DNA of 64,000 nucleotides from Syntrophales bacterium (lineage in GTDB: Bacteria; Desulfobacterota; Syntrophia; Syntrophales; UBA4778): contig JAQTPK010000005.1 in NCBI GenBank assembly GCA_028712885.1, positions 37,914 through 101,913 on the forward strand, written 5' to 3'. The notes below the pieces were generated by a model. That model was not told the DNA's origin, did not search any database, and saw only the letters and a list, made by a program, of their open reading frames with translations. Positions 1 to 9,567 of this stretch are shown here, piece by piece (within the stretch, counting starts at the first letter, position 1; every line of letters starts with the position of its first letter). The translations under genes were made by a program, and so were the position numbers.

Positions 1-7
1 TCGATAG

Positions 8-1684
8 TTATACTTTCAGATCGCCCCAATCCGTCCTGGCGATCGGAGTCCGGTAGCAGAGCTCGAGGGATCTCGCCAGTTTATTGCGAGCTTCGCTGAA
101 CGCGATTACGCCGTCATGGAACAGGAGCGCGCCGGTGAGGAACGGATGGCCTTCGGCGTCGTAGCGGTCCCTCATCATCTGCCGGAATTTGGCCATTTCC
201 TCTTCATTGACCTGCTGTCCCTTGTCGATGATGTTCTTTCTTCGGACGGTCTCCACGATGAATCCCGCGGTTTCGCCGGACATGACCGTGGTGCGCCCCC
301 TCATGTTGGTGAAGCAGAATACCGGGCGGAAAGCCCTGCCGCACATGCCGTAGTTGGCCGCGCCGTGGTCGGGGCCGATGACGTACTGAATCTTCGGGAC
401 GTTCAGGACGGAGCATGTCCGGACCATGTCGGAGCCGTACTTGCCGATGCCGCCCCATTCCTCGGATTTGCCGACCATGTAGCCGGGTGAACCCTGGAGG
501 AACATGACCGGAAGGTTGGAGTTCCCGCAGCGGATCATCCACTCCGTCGCCTTGCGGGCGGCCTCGATGTAGATAACGCCGTTTCCGCTCGAAGCGATCA
601 CGCCGATCGGCATGCCTTTCATCCACATCTTCCCCGCCACGATCGTCTCGCCGCGGTTCAGGCCGTACGTCGGTTTGTATTCATGGAAATAGCTGTCGTC
701 GGCGAGGCACTTCAGGGTTTCCTTGATGTTGATGGCGTTATACGTGTTGGCGGGCGACATCCGCATCATTTCCTTGTAGTCGAATTTGGGCTCCGCGGGC
801 TTTTTCAGCTCGCAGTAAAGGCTCTGGGAGGGCTCGAATTCGATGATGTCGCGCAGCTTCTTGATCCCTTCATCCTGGCTCTTTACGATGTGATCGCAGC
901 CGCCGGAATGCTGGGTGTGGACATAGGCGCCGCCGAGGTCCTCGGGGGAAACCGTCTCGCCGATTGCCGATTTGACCATGGGGGGGCCGGCCAGGAATGC
1001 GAAGGCGAGCTTCTCGATCATGATCGACTCGGAGGCCAGATAGACGATGTACGCGCCGCCCGCGGTGTTTCCGCCGGTTGAAAGCGTGTACTGCTTGATG
1101 CCCATGGCTGACATGCGGCACATGTTATAGAACATGCTGCCGAAATGGCCGTCGTCAGCGAAGCAGCCGAGCTGGAGCGGAAGGTTGATTCCGCCGGAGT
1201 CGGCGATATAGACGCAGGGGAGGCGAAGGCGCTCGGCGACCGCTTGGGCCCGCATGTGCTTCTTCAGGGTGATCGGGAAATAGGTGCCGGCAGCGTAGCG
1301 GTTTTCGTTCGCGAAGATCATGCAGTCCTTGCCGTGGATCTTGCCCACGCCCGTTACCATGCCGCCGCCGGGAATATGCCCGCGTTTTTCGGATTCATAA
1401 ATCTCGCCGCCGTAGAGTTTGACTTTGCCGATGTTGTACCCGGCATCGAGACCTAATTCGAAGAACTCGGAGCCCGGATCGATCAGGGCGCTGATCATGT
1501 CTCTCATCGGTTTTTTGCCCTGCTTCGCGAGGCGCTTGATCTGATCTTCGCCGCCGATATTGTAGGCCTCTTCCCGGTGCTTCAGCAGGAGTGTGTCCTC
1601 TGCTTCCCAGTGCTTCAGGTTTTTCTCCTTTTCCTTGGCGAGCCGCTCGGCCCGGGTCAATCTCTCTTTCTTTTCCTCTGACAT
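8..1684 (-). CDS. Acyl-CoA carboxylase carboxyltransferase subunit (methylcrotonyl-CoA carboxylase beta-like)
   Basis: This 558-residue protein looks like the biotin-dependent carboxyltransferase subunit that moves CO2 between carboxybiotin and an acyl-CoA. The N-terminal half carries DSGGINLPLQ (about 162-171), a GNTAGGAY loop and FLAGPPMVKSAIGETV. The C-terminal half has GSPGYMVGKSEEWGGIGK and GAANYGMCGRAF. This pattern fits the methylcrotonyl-CoA carboxylase beta branch better than the propionyl-CoA branch. The start is the ATG at 1684, preceded by a strong GGAGGAAGGAGG site; the frame stays open 67 codons further upstream but without a better site. No biotin carboxylase or biotin carrier lies in view, and the gene ends at the window edge, so partners may lie to the left. 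HMG-CoA lyase at 10779 makes a leucine or isovalerate route plausible. Substrate is inferred, not proven. Confidence 0.85.
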   Translation of the reverse strand: MSEEKKERLTRAERLAKEKEKNLKHWEAEDTLLLKHREEAYNIGGEDQIKRLAKQGKKPMRDMISALIDPGSEFFELGLDAGYNIGKVKLYGGEIYESEKRGHIPGGGMVTGVGKIHGKDCMIFANENRYAAGTYFPITLKKHMRAQAVAERLRLPCVYIADSGGINLPLQLGCFADDGHFGSMFYNMCRMSAMGIKQYTLSTGGNTAGGAYIVYLASESIMIEKLAFAFLAGPPMVKSAIGETVSPEDLGGAYVHTQHSGGCDHIVKSQDEGIKKLRDIIEFEPSQSLYCELKKPAEPKFDYKEMMRMSPANTYNAINIKETLKCLADDSYFHEYKPTYGLNRGETIVAGKMWMKGMPIGVIASSGNGVIYIEAARKATEWMIRCGNSNLPVMFLQGSPGYMVGKSEEWGGIGKYGSDMVRTCSVLNVPKIQYVIGPDHGAANYGMCGRAFRPVFCFTNMRGRTTVMSGETAGFIVETVRRKNIIDKGQQVNEEEMAKFRQMMRDRYDAEGHPFLTGALLFHDGVIAFSEARNKLARSLELCYRTPIARTDWGDLKV

Positions 1685-1965
1685 TTCTCTCCTCCTTCCT
1701 CCTTTTATCTGAAGTGGTTGGCGTTTGATTTCCGAAATCGCTTGGAACGCGGACACTACGGAGAAGGCTCTTCCGGAAAGGAAGGCCGTGCGCAACAAAC
1801 GAACGAAATCCGATTTCTCCCGTGCGAAACGGCTGCATCGAAACGATTCTCCCCGGACGTTCCGGGGGATCGACTCACGCCGCAACCCCTATCGGAAGAT
1901 TGTAATAGCATATTTGGGCTTGGATGTGGATTAAAAATGGCAGCTTTTTTGACCAGTTCATGAGA

Positions 1966-1999
1966 ATGGATGCCGGGGTAGCCATTCCCCGGCATCCAT
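1966..1999. repeat. 13-bp perfect stem-loop
   Basis: The arm ATGGATGCCGGGG (1966-1978) is perfectly complementary to CCCCGGCATCCAT (1987-1999), with an 8-nt loop. There is no clear T-tract on the plus side, so it is a strong hairpin but not a textbook terminator. Confidence 0.75.
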
Positions 2000-2052
2000 C
2001 CACGTATATGAACCGAGAGGGCTTTCATCCCCTCAGATTAGCTTAAAGAGGG

Positions 2053-2090
2053 TCGGTGGATGGAAAGGAGGGACAAAAACCATCCACCGA
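2053..2090. repeat. 11-bp stem-loop with purine-rich loop
   Basis: TCGGTGGATGG (2053-2063) pairs perfectly with CCATCCACCGA (2080-2090) around a 16-nt purine-rich loop. Together with the hairpin about 60 bp to its left it may form a terminator or processing region between the two minus-strand genes. Confidence 0.7.
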
Positions 2091-2116
2091 TATCACGTTG
2101 AGAGGTAATCTGTTTT

Positions 2117-2329
2117 TCAGGTTTCAGTTCCGGAAACGAAGAAGGATTCACTTTTACTCTCCTTTTCTCCATCCCCTTTTCCGTCCTGCTTTTCCGCATT
2201 ACCCGTTTCCGTCGAACCTGGCGTCTGTCCGGCTACGAAGAAATCCGTCTCGGGCCTTGATTTGTTTTTGTTACTTTTGGAAGTTTCCTCAACTACGCCT
2301 TCCGTATCGACTTTACCCTCTTTATTCAC
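2117..2329 (-). CDS. Possible small hydrophilic protein with a repeated FFV motif
   Basis: A 70-residue frame starts at a GTG without a convincing ribosome site. It is almost entirely Lys, Glu, Ser, Thr, Gly and Asp, and holds two similar pieces, ETDFFVAGQT (about 27-36) and SESFFVSGTE at the C-terminus. The duplicated FFVxG motif is what makes it look like more than chance. I recognise no family. It could equally be a decayed gene end or a spurious frame. Confidence 0.25.
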   Translation of the reverse strand: MNKEGKVDTEGVVEETSKSNKNKSRPETDFFVAGQTPGSTETGNAEKQDGKGDGEKESKSESFFVSGTET

Positions 2330-2355
2330 GCGAATTGCGAACTCATTTCAATATT

Positions 2356-2431
2356 GAGATCTTTGAACAGCAACCCTCCCCACATCTACATGAATATCTG
2401 TCTTTAAGGCATATATCCATTCAAAGATCTC
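2356..2431. repeat. 12-bp inverted repeat, long loop
   Basis: GAGATCTTTGAA (2356-2367) and TTCAAAGATCTC (2420-2431) are perfect inverted copies separated by 52 bp. The function is unknown; it may be a palindromic binding region or a long-loop RNA stem. Confidence 0.5.
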
Positions 2432-2677
2432 GGTCTTTATCCAGAGCAATATGCATACCATTTGGGGTGCTCGCGTGATTTCAGATGAGGATAATAATTA
2501 CATATGCTTAGCTGATTTGGAGGGCGCGCGCACAATGAATCCTGAGCCCTTTCCATTCTGTTCCGGCCGAATTAGCGTGCGGCTGGCGCACGTCGAGACG
2601 GTCTTTTTCGATGTTTGGGGGGTCAGATGGCTGGAAGCGTGCGGATTATGAACGCAATGTGCGATAAGCGCCCAGTT

Positions 2678-4873
2678 TTACGAATTGCGGTTTTCGAGCT
2701 TCTTCAGCTCTCGAAGAAATGCGTATCTCGAAATTCCCAAAAACCGGGCGGCGGCCGCTTTTTTCCCTCCGCCCTTGGTCAGGGCGCGGGTCAGTATTTT
2801 CTCTTTGATCTCGCGGGTAAGGAGGTCGACGGTAATCCTGTAATCCAGCCCGTCCTGGATGTTGATGGGCATCGTTGCCGCGTCCAGCTTGACGCCATAA
2901 GAGTCTTTCTCTTTTATCTCCGCGGGCAGGTCCTTGTGCGTAATGCTCCTTCCCAGATTCTGCAGGATCATAATGCGCTCGATAATGTTCCTCAGCTCCC
3001 GGACGTTTCCCGGCCAGCCGTACCGGACCAGCATCTTCTCCGCGTCTTTGGTAAATCCCATGACGCGCTTGTTGAGCTTTTTGTTGAACTCCTTAATATA
3101 GTGTTTCGCGAGGGGGATGATATCCTCCGTCCGGTCCCGCAGAGGCGGAATCATGATCGGCACGATGCGTATCCTGTACAGGAGGTCTTCGCGAAATGAC
3201 CCCTCCGCAGACATCCGGTGCAGGTCCTTGTTTGTGGAGAAAATGAAACGGACATCGATGGGTATGTTGTCCGTTCCGCCGAGCCTGCGGATATGGCCGC
3301 TTTCGAGCATGCGCAGGAATTTCGCCTGGAGGGGAAGGCTCATATCGCCGATCTCGTCCAGCAGAAGCGTCCCGCCGCTGGCGTACTCGAGCAGGCCGGT
3401 TTTCCTCTTTCGAGCGTCCGTAAACGCCCCGGCTTCATACCCGAAGAGCTCGCTCTCCAGCAGCGTTCCCGGGATAGCCGCGCAGTTCACCTCGACGAAC
3501 CTCTTTGCGTTGCGCCTGCTCTGCCGGTGGATCGCCCGGGCGATCAGCTCTTTTCCCGTCCCGCTTTCCCCCTGGACGAGAACATGGGTGTCGTGTTTTG
3601 CGACTTCCTGAATGACGTGGAATATCTTCTGCATAGGTGCGGATTTGCCGATGATGTCGTGGAAACCCAACAGGATGTTTTCCCGTTCCTTCAGTTTTTC
3701 TACCTCGGATTTCAGGGATTTCGCTTCAAGCGTCAGCTTCGAATTCATGATGGCGTTATCATAGGAAGTCGCGGCGTTCTTGCACAGGATATCGAGCATG
3801 TTTATCTGGTCCTGTGTATACGTCCCCTCCTTTTTGCAGAGGTAGAGCGCGCACCGGAATTTCTGGCTTATCCGGAAGGGGACCACGATGTCGGACGGGA
3901 AATCGGGAAAGAGATAATCTTTCCTCTCCGCCGAGGCGACCTGACGGAGCAGGATGGCTTCACTCTCCATTGACTTGCGGATGATGGAGTTTTCGATCCG
4001 GTCGGAGAATTCATTATTCTCGTCCACGGCGACTTTTTCTTCATCACAGACCAGCCGCCGGTTGTTATCCACATCCAGGAAATAGATTATTCCCTTCCCG
4101 GCATGTCCCAGCTTGACGGCGTATTTAAGCAGGATATCATGAATATGGTCCAGGCTGGAGCTCGAATTGAGCTCGGAGACCGCCTTCTGCAGCATCAGCA
4201 GCTGCTGGATTCTCTCCCAGTTGTTCTCGAAAAGCCTTGCAAGGTGGATGATGATGCTGACGTGGTTGGCGAAGGTCAGGAGAATCTCTATTTCCTCCGG
4301 GGAGAAAGTGGTCTTGTTCTTCGTCCAGACCGCAATAATGCCGATGACCTCGTTCTCTATGCTCAGAGGCGCATAGAAGGTTGAGCCCCTCTTGTAAAAT
4401 TTGGTGATCTTCCGGTCGGTATCCGTAAGGCGCGGGTCCGTCTCGGAGTCCTCCAGCGCTATGTACTGTCCCGTTTTCGCCACGCGGGTTTCGAAGCTGT
4501 CGTGCTTATTCAGGTTCAGCGCCACGGAAAAGGCCCTGTCCGCTTCTTCCTGGTTGTAATTCTTGGCGACCCTGGTGAGGAGATTCTCTTTCGACTGGTC
4601 CAGGAGACAGATAATGCCGCGGTCGAAACCAAGGGAATCCACAGTCTCATCGAGGATTTTTTTCATGATCTCATCCACCGAGAAAGGCGCGTTCAATGAT
4701 ACGCTCTCGAAGTGGAAATCATCGAAGAAGAGATTATGGGTCAGGCCGTCCATGTGCGGGGCGGCCATAAAGGTGCTGATGCGGAACATGCTCTTGATGA
4801 GCTTGTCCTTGTCTATCCGGAAAGGCAGCCTGTCCCTGACGGTTCCTTTCTTTTCCTGTCTCGTTTCCGGCAT
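2678..4873 (-). CDS. Sigma-54-dependent transcriptional activator with tandem GAF domains
   Basis: A 731-residue enhancer-binding protein that would drive sigma-54 promoters by ATP hydrolysis. Two GAF-like sensory regions occupy about 60-210 and 220-370, followed by a short coiled linker. The AAA+ domain starts near 405, with Walker A GESGTGKE near 432, the sigma-54 contact loop near 481 and Walker B GGTLLLDEIGDM near 504. The C-terminus (about 690-725, KKAAAARFLGISRYAFLREL) is a Fis-type helix-turn-helix. There is no receiver domain, so the signal is probably a ligand sensed by GAF rather than a phosphorelay. The contact loop reads GAFTDA instead of GAFTGA. It lies 57 bp downstream of the EF-G gene. 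Its target promoters are unknown. Confidence 0.93.
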   Translation of the reverse strand: MPETRQEKKGTVRDRLPFRIDKDKLIKSMFRISTFMAAPHMDGLTHNLFFDDFHFESVSLNAPFSVDEIMKKILDETVDSLGFDRGIICLLDQSKENLLTRVAKNYNQEEADRAFSVALNLNKHDSFETRVAKTGQYIALEDSETDPRLTDTDRKITKFYKRGSTFYAPLSIENEVIGIIAVWTKNKTTFSPEEIEILLTFANHVSIIIHLARLFENNWERIQQLLMLQKAVSELNSSSSLDHIHDILLKYAVKLGHAGKGIIYFLDVDNNRRLVCDEEKVAVDENNEFSDRIENSIIRKSMESEAILLRQVASAERKDYLFPDFPSDIVVPFRISQKFRCALYLCKKEGTYTQDQINMLDILCKNAATSYDNAIMNSKLTLEAKSLKSEVEKLKERENILLGFHDIIGKSAPMQKIFHVIQEVAKHDTHVLVQGESGTGKELIARAIHRQSRRNAKRFVEVNCAAIPGTLLESELFGYEAGAFTDARKRKTGLLEYASGGTLLLDEIGDMSLPLQAKFLRMLESGHIRRLGGTDNIPIDVRFIFSTNKDLHRMSAEGSFREDLLYRIRIVPIMIPPLRDRTEDIIPLAKHYIKEFNKKLNKRVMGFTKDAEKMLVRYGWPGNVRELRNIIERIMILQNLGRSITHKDLPAEIKEKDSYGVKLDAATMPINIQDGLDYRITVDLLTREIKEKILTRALTKGGGKKAAAARFLGISRYAFLRELKKLENRNS

Positions 4874-4930
4874 CTTTTTCCTCTGTTTCGCTTATATCAG
4901 GGGAAATATGGAATTTCAATCTTACGAATT

Positions 4931-6964
4931 CTAAGTCTTATCAAACTCCAGGAACTGCATGGAAAAAGTGGCGCGGCCCTGGGTTGCCGATCTCAGGTCG
5001 GTGGAATAGCCGAACATCCTCTGCAGCGGCACCTTGGCGCTTATCTCGCTTGTATGGCCTTTGGGGTTTATCGCCAGGATGACCCCGTGCCGCGAGTTTA
5101 TATCTCCGATCACCTCGCCCATGAATTCGCTCGGAGTGATGACGTTGATTTTCATGACAGGCTCAAGGAGCACGGGGTCGGCAATGGCAAGCCCGTCCCG
5201 GAATGCGGTCGCCGCTGCTATCCTGTATCCCAGCTCGCTGGACTCGCCTTCACGTATCTCGGCCCCCGTGATCGCGATTTTTACATCGGTGACGGGAAAG
5301 CCGGAAAGGGGGCCGCTCGGCGCCGATTCGAGCAGCGCCTGCCGGATTGCATCCCTGTATTCCTGAGAGAGTGCCTCGGGAGCTATTTCATCCTTTACTT
5401 CGATTCCCTCTCCGCGCTTCTTCGGCTCCAGGCGGAGCCTGACATGTCCGAAGTGCTTCTTTTCGCCCAGTTCCTTGTCGAACCGCCTCTCGATTTCCAC
5501 CTTTTTCTCGACCGTTTCGCGGAATACGACCTTGGGCCTTCCTATATTTACCCGGACGTTGAATTCTCTCATCAGGCGGTCAATCAGGATCTCGAGATGG
5601 AGTTCCCCCATGCCGGAGATGACCGTCTGTGCGGTCTCCTCGTCATACCTCGATTTAATCGTGGGATCCTCTTCCATCAGCTTCTGCAGGGCGTCGGCGA
5701 GCTTCTCCTGGTCGGCCGGCGTTTTGGCCTCGATCGCCTGCGTGATTACCGGCTCGTAAAACTCGATCGGCTCCAGCACGATCGGGTGGCCCTCGTCGCA
5801 GATGGTATCGCCCGTCGTCGTTTCCTTGAGTCCCATGACGGCGATGATCTTTCCCGCTCCCGCCTCTTCGATCCGCTCCCTTTTGTTTGCGTGCATTTTC
5901 AGCAGGCGGGCGATTTTCTCTTTCCTGCGCTTGCTCGAATTATAAACCTCGCCGCCCGCCAGCAGCTTTCCCGAATAGACGCGCAGGTAAGTCATCTTGC
6001 GGCCCTCGTCCATTATTACCTTGAACGCCAATGCCGCGAGCGGGACTTTTTCGGAGCTTTCCCTCTGTTCTTCTTTCCCGGAGAGCGGGTTCAGACCCCG
6101 GATGGCAGGCAGCTCGTCGGGGGAGGGCAGATATGAAACGACCGCGTCCAGGATAGGCTGGACGCCCCTGTTGCGGAGCGCCGCCCCGCAGAGGACGGGC
6201 ACGCCTTTGAGCGAGATGGTGGAACGGCGGAGCGCCGTGACGATCAGGTCTTCGGGGACATCCCGGCCGGCGAGATAGAGATCGGCGATGCCGTCTTCCA
6301 TATCCGCGAGATACTCGATAAGCTTCTCCCGGTGCTCTTCCGCTTCGGCGGAGGCATCCTCCGGAACGGGGGAAACCTGGAAAGTAAGTCCCAGACCCCC
6401 CTCATCCCAGGTAATCAGTTTTCTGCGGATAAGGTCAATACACCCCCGGAAGTTTTCTTCCCTTCCGTACGGGAGCTGCACCGGCAGGGGAATGGAATCG
6501 AAACGGGCCTTCATCATCCGGACCGCCTCGAAAAAATCCGCTCCGGGCCGGTCCATCTTGTTGATGAAGGCGACTTTCGGCACGCCGTACTTGTCGGCCT
6601 GGTGCCATACCGTTTCGGACTGCGGCTCAACTCCCTCGACCGCGCTGAAGACGACGACCGCCCCGTCGAGGACCCGGAGGCTCCTTTCAACCTCTATCGT
6701 GAAATCGACGTGGCCGGGGGTATCGATGATGTTTATCTCGTGGTTTTTCCATGAGCAGGTCGTCACAGCCGAGGTGATGGTTATTCCCCTTTCCTGTTCC
6801 TGGGGCATCCAGTCCATCACGGCCTCTCCATCGTGCACCTCGCCCATTTTATGAGTTTTGCCTGTATAGAAAAGGATCCTTTCCGTCACGGTCGTCTTTC
6901 CCGCGTCGATGTGGGCGACGATGCCGATATTTCTTGTCCTCGACAGCTTTGATCTGGATGCCAT
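4931..6964 (-). CDS. fusA: Elongation factor G (likely paralog)
   Basis: A 677-residue translational GTPase for ribosomal translocation or recycling. G motifs are clear: AHIDAGKT (17-24), DTPGH (81-85) and NKMDR (135-139). The switch region [14 protein letters not shown] and EF-G domains II-V follow, ending in a domain V with [16 protein letters not shown] and [16 protein letters not shown]. It is slightly shorter than the usual 690-700 residues. It is not next to rpsL, rpsG or tuf, which suggests a second EF-G copy (spdEFG2-like) rather than the main housekeeping one; that is inference from context. It follows the GerMN gene by 24 bp on the same strand. Confidence 0.92.
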   Translation of the reverse strand: MASRSKLSRTRNIGIVAHIDAGKTTVTERILFYTGKTHKMGEVHDGEAVMDWMPQEQERGITITSAVTTCSWKNHEINIIDTPGHVDFTIEVERSLRVLDGAVVVFSAVEGVEPQSETVWHQADKYGVPKVAFINKMDRPGADFFEAVRMMKARFDSIPLPVQLPYGREENFRGCIDLIRRKLITWDEGGLGLTFQVSPVPEDASAEAEEHREKLIEYLADMEDGIADLYLAGRDVPEDLIVTALRRSTISLKGVPVLCGAALRNRGVQPILDAVVSYLPSPDELPAIRGLNPLSGKEEQRESSEKVPLAALAFKVIMDEGRKMTYLRVYSGKLLAGGEVYNSSKRRKEKIARLLKMHANKRERIEEAGAGKIIAVMGLKETTTGDTICDEGHPIVLEPIEFYEPVITQAIEAKTPADQEKLADALQKLMEEDPTIKSRYDEETAQTVISGMGELHLEILIDRLMREFNVRVNIGRPKVVFRETVEKKVEIERRFDKELGEKKHFGHVRLRLEPKKRGEGIEVKDEIAPEALSQEYRDAIRQALLESAPSGPLSGFPVTDVKIAITGAEIREGESSELGYRIAAATAFRDGLAIADPVLLEPVMKINVITPSEFMGEVIGDINSRHGVILAINPKGHTSEISAKVPLQRMFGYSTDLRSATQGRATFSMQFLEFDKT

Positions 6965-6988
6965 GATCCCGCTTTTCGGTATAATAAT

Positions 6989-7606
6989 TTACTCTGAAGA
7001 CGGAGTCCGGGCGACTATCTCCCGGTTAAAGGCGAAGGGCGTCCTTATATCTATATGACCCTTCAGGGTTTCCGCCTCGCCCTCGACGAGAATGCGCACT
7101 CTTTTTATTTCGGGGATGTTGGAGACGAGGGAATTTGTGAGCGAGAAAACGGTTGCCGCTTCGCTGGCGCTTCCTCCCGGATGCTGCTCGACCAGACTGC
7201 CGTCGAAACGGACGGAAGCCGTGCCGTTCTCAATCGACACGCTCTCCAGGCGGGTTTCTTCGGGCAGAGTTCCGACCAGGTCCGTTTTGGGTCCTTCGAT
7301 CAGGGCCTTTATGACTTCTTCAGCCTGGGCCTCCGGTCCCGCCCCCTTGGGAATAAGCCTTTTTTCGGTAACGAGGAATCTTTCATTGGCGTCTGAAAAA
7401 TAGAGCACGACCTGCCGGCGCTCCTTCTTCTTCGGCGTGCCCGCTTTGCCGGGGATCAGATCGATGTAGTCCGACAGCGTGAAAAAAAGGACGGCCAGAA
7501 AACCGATTCCGGCTAGGACTATTATCGAGAGAAAGAAAAAGCGGGTCTTCTTTTTTCTCCTCTTGGCGCGGATATCTTCCGTCTTCCTCTTTTTTTTGGA
7601 TGTCAT
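6989..7606 (-). CDS. Membrane-anchored GerMN-domain protein
   Basis: A 205-residue protein with a very basic N-terminus (Lys/Arg-rich, 1-19), one transmembrane helix (about 20-46) and an extracytoplasmic GerMN domain. Landmarks are VVLYFSDANERFLV, the conserved VIKALIEGPK helix, then VSIENGTASVRFD and FSLTNSLVSNIPEIKRVRILVEG cut in two around 150-170. GerMN domains occur in spore germination and cell-envelope lipoproteins; the biochemical role is unclear. It is probably the first gene of a minus-strand unit with EF-G and the sigma-54 activator. Confidence 0.85.
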   Translation of the reverse strand: MTSKKKRKTEDIRAKRRKKKTRFFFLSIIVLAGIGFLAVLFFTLSDYIDLIPGKAGTPKKKERRQVVLYFSDANERFLVTEKRLIPKGAGPEAQAEEVIKALIEGPKTDLVGTLPEETRLESVSIENGTASVRFDGSLVEQHPGGSASEAATVFSLTNSLVSNIPEIKRVRILVEGEAETLKGHIDIRTPFAFNREIVARTPSSE

Positions 7607-7975
7607 GCGCCGCTCCTCAATAAAACTTTGACAATTTATGGCATTTTTCCCGGGCTGTCAAGAAAAGGCGGAGGTAATGGGTAATGGGACTGGAAGGGCG
7701 GGAAAGGCGAAAAGGGGTCTGTAGCGTCCGTTGCGTCTATTGAGTCATCTCAGCCTCTGAGCTTCTCAGCTTCTTTTTTGGAGGGTGGGCAATGCGGGAA
7801 AGAGGTCCGTTGCGTCCATTGCGTCCGGAATGGGCGTCAGGTGTTGGGACCGGAGAAGCGGGAAACTTCTTTGAGTCAGGTTTATTTCGTCACAGGTTTT
7901 TATCTCACCATCTCAACTTCTCACCCTCTCAGCTTCCTGTCTTCGCATCTCGCAACTTCGCATCTTCGCTCTTTA
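7607..7975. repeat. Gene-free spacer made of degenerate word repeats
   Basis: From about 7674 the spacer contains GGTAATGGGTAATGGG, then GTCCGTTGCGTCTATTG and GTCCGTTGCGTCCATTGCG, then CTCAGCCTCTGAGCTTCTC, CACCATCTCAACTTCTCACC, and TCGCATCTCGCAACTTCGC up to the end of the TPR gene. The same words return at other gene boundaries (25.7, 33.6, 40.4, 49.4 and 55.7 kb). No open frame or RNA family is recognised. Confidence 0.7.
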
Positions 7976-8758
7976 TCATCGCCGGTGGCCCGGGAGCTTT
8001 TCCAGTTCCTCTTTAGCGCGGATGCCGAATTCGGATTCCGGAGCCGCCTTGACTACCTCCTGGAACTCCCTGATGGCGGCGCCTCTCTTCTTCGTCGCCG
8101 CGTACACTTTCCCGAGCCAGTAATGGGCTTCCGTGAATTCAGGAGCCATGTCGAGCGACCTGGAGAGGTGCGCGGACGCCTGGCTCATGTCCCCTTTGGT
8201 GAAATAGACCATGCCGATGTTCTTTTCGAGCATCGCGCGGCTGAACAGGTTGTTCTCCTGTCCCACGGCCTCCTTGAAGCGGGCCAGGGCGGATTCGTAG
8301 TCCCCTTTTTTGAAATAGCTCCACGCCATGTTGTTCAGCGCATACGAGGGCGTTTCATAGAGGATATTCGAAACCGCTTTCTGAAATGAGCGGATCGCAT
8401 CGTCGTAGCGCCCTATTCCGTCATAAACGAGACCGAGATAATTGTATGCTTCGGAATAATCCGGTTTGAGTTCAACCGCCCTGGTCAGGTATTTTACTGC
8501 TTCGTCCGGAAGGTTTTTCAGATGATATGACATGCCGAGATAGTATTTGATCGCCGGGTCTCCCGGGTTTTCCTTTTCCGCGGCCAGGAGCTCTTTTATT
8601 GCCGCGGCGTACTGCCGCGCCTCGATGTAGGCCATTCCCGACTTGAGGTGCAGGTTGGCGGCCATTTCATTGGCGCATGCGGACGCGAACAGAGGAAGGA
8701 CGAAGATCAGGAAAAAAACAGACATCCGGCGAAGACGTGTTCTATTTGTTGCTTCCAT
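7976..8758 (-). CDS. TPR lipoprotein, Tgl/PilF-like
   Basis: A 260-residue lipoprotein. The signal peptide ends in FASAC, giving lipid-modified Cys28. About six TPR units follow (35-250), for example AIKYYLGMSYHLKNLPDEAV and SEAYNYLGLVYDGIGRYDDA. Size and architecture match the outer-membrane pilotins PilF/PilW/Tgl that help assemble the type IV pilus secretin, but no pilus gene is nearby, so the role is tentative. The ATG at 8758 overlaps the end of the HD gene by 17 bp; an internal ATG twelve codons in would also keep the signal peptide. Translational coupling with the HD gene is likely. Confidence 0.8.
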   Translation of the reverse strand: MEATNRTRLRRMSVFFLIFVLPLFASACANEMAANLHLKSGMAYIEARQYAAAIKELLAAEKENPGDPAIKYYLGMSYHLKNLPDEAVKYLTRAVELKPDYSEAYNYLGLVYDGIGRYDDAIRSFQKAVSNILYETPSYALNNMAWSYFKKGDYESALARFKEAVGQENNLFSRAMLEKNIGMVYFTKGDMSQASAHLSRSLDMAPEFTEAHYWLGKVYAATKKRGAAIREFQEVVKAAPESEFGIRAKEELEKLPGHRR

Positions 8759-9326
8759 TTATCCACCAATCACTTTTGTCCTTGAACCACCAATCGGACG
8801 AGTCGGTTGACATAATCTGTTCTGAAATGCTCCGGGCCGTTTCCGTGTATAGACGCTGTTTGGCGAAACCGATCCATTCCCTGCTGTACTTGTTTCCGAG
8901 GTCCCCGTATTCCTTGAGCTGGAAAATCAGCGCAAGCTGATCCGCATCGTGCGCGAGCAGGGATTCCCTGGTCTCTCTCGCATTGAATTCGTCGATGGTC
9001 TCCTCTATCTCGCTTCCGAAGAAAAGCGTTTCGGCAAGGTCCGTGACGGCTTTTTTTTCGTCCACCCTCACGTATTTCTTGTTCACATAATTCATGTCGC
9101 CGGTTCTCGCCTCCGGAAGGTCGTGCACCAGGCACATTTTGAGGATCTTGAGCTCGTCCACGTCCGGTTCCAGCTTGCAGAGGGCGTAGCCGATGAACAT
9201 TGTCCGCAGGATATGCTCCGCCACCGATTCACAACCCGACCCGAGGAACTGGAACCCGGTACGGGGCGTTTTCTTGAGCATTCCCACTTCAAAAATGAAA
9301 TTCACGATGTTTTTCAGCATCAGCAT
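8742..9326 (-). CDS. HD-domain hydrolase (YfbR/deoxynucleotidase-like)
   Basis: A 194-residue metal-dependent phosphohydrolase. It has the HD-domain metal ligands His38 (SVAEH), His68-Asp69 (VHDLPEA) and Asp127 (AHDADQL). Length and motif spacing match the COG1896 family, which includes 5'-deoxynucleotidase YfbR, so nucleotide hydrolysis is likely but the substrate is not shown. The ATG lies one base after the stop of the small coiled-coil gene, and the gene overlaps the TPR gene, so the three form one operon. An AAAAGGATG ribosome site lies within the end of the preceding gene. Confidence 0.87.
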   Translation of the reverse strand: MLMLKNIVNFIFEVGMLKKTPRTGFQFLGSGCESVAEHILRTMFIGYALCKLEPDVDELKILKMCLVHDLPEARTGDMNYVNKKYVRVDEKKAVTDLAETLFFGSEIEETIDEFNARETRESLLAHDADQLALIFQLKEYGDLGNKYSREWIGFAKQRLYTETARSISEQIMSTDSSDWWFKDKSDWWINGSNK

Positions 9327-9327
9327 T

Positions 9328-9534
9328 TCATCCTTTTTTCAGCGCCTGGATTCTGTTGGTCATCATATCAGAAACTTTCTTCAATTCAAGCTGGAGGGAA
9401 GCGATCCCTTCGGGCCGCATCTGTATGACTTTGTCGAGGCGCTCTTTCCAATGCTCAATGACGGCGATTTCGTGCTCCCTGAGCTTCTGCTCGAATCTTT
9501 TCTGGTACTCCTTTATAAAGGTATCATCGACCAT
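9328..9534 (-). CDS. Small coiled-coil protein
   Basis: A 68-residue charged helical protein of unrecognised family, predicted coiled coil for most of its length (KEYQKRFEQKLREHEIAV and LQLELKKVSDMM). It ends one base before the HD gene and is preceded by GGGAGCCG, a fair ribosome site. The tight coupling argues that it is expressed; function is unknown. Confidence 0.65.
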   Translation of the reverse strand: MVDDTFIKEYQKRFEQKLREHEIAVIEHWKERLDKVIQMRPEGIASLQLELKKVSDMMTNRIQALKKG

Positions 9535-9567
9535 CGGCTCCCTCCCATTGTTCCAACCTTAACAGTT

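Larger units (their letters stand above)
1685..2677. other. About 1 kb of mostly non-coding DNA with stem-loops
   Basis: This stretch lies upstream of the carboxyltransferase and downstream of the sigma-54 activator, both on the minus strand. It holds two strong stem-loops (1966-1999 and 2053-2090), a separated 12-bp inverted repeat (2356-2431) and one doubtful small frame (2117-2329). Base composition is lower in GC around 2100-2520 than in the flanking genes. I recognise no RNA family or transposase remnant. Confidence 0.6.

Noticed and set aside
1937..1952. Sigma-54 promoter TGGCAGCTTTTTTGAC
   Set aside because: It has TTGA instead of TTGC and points away from any plus-strand gene.
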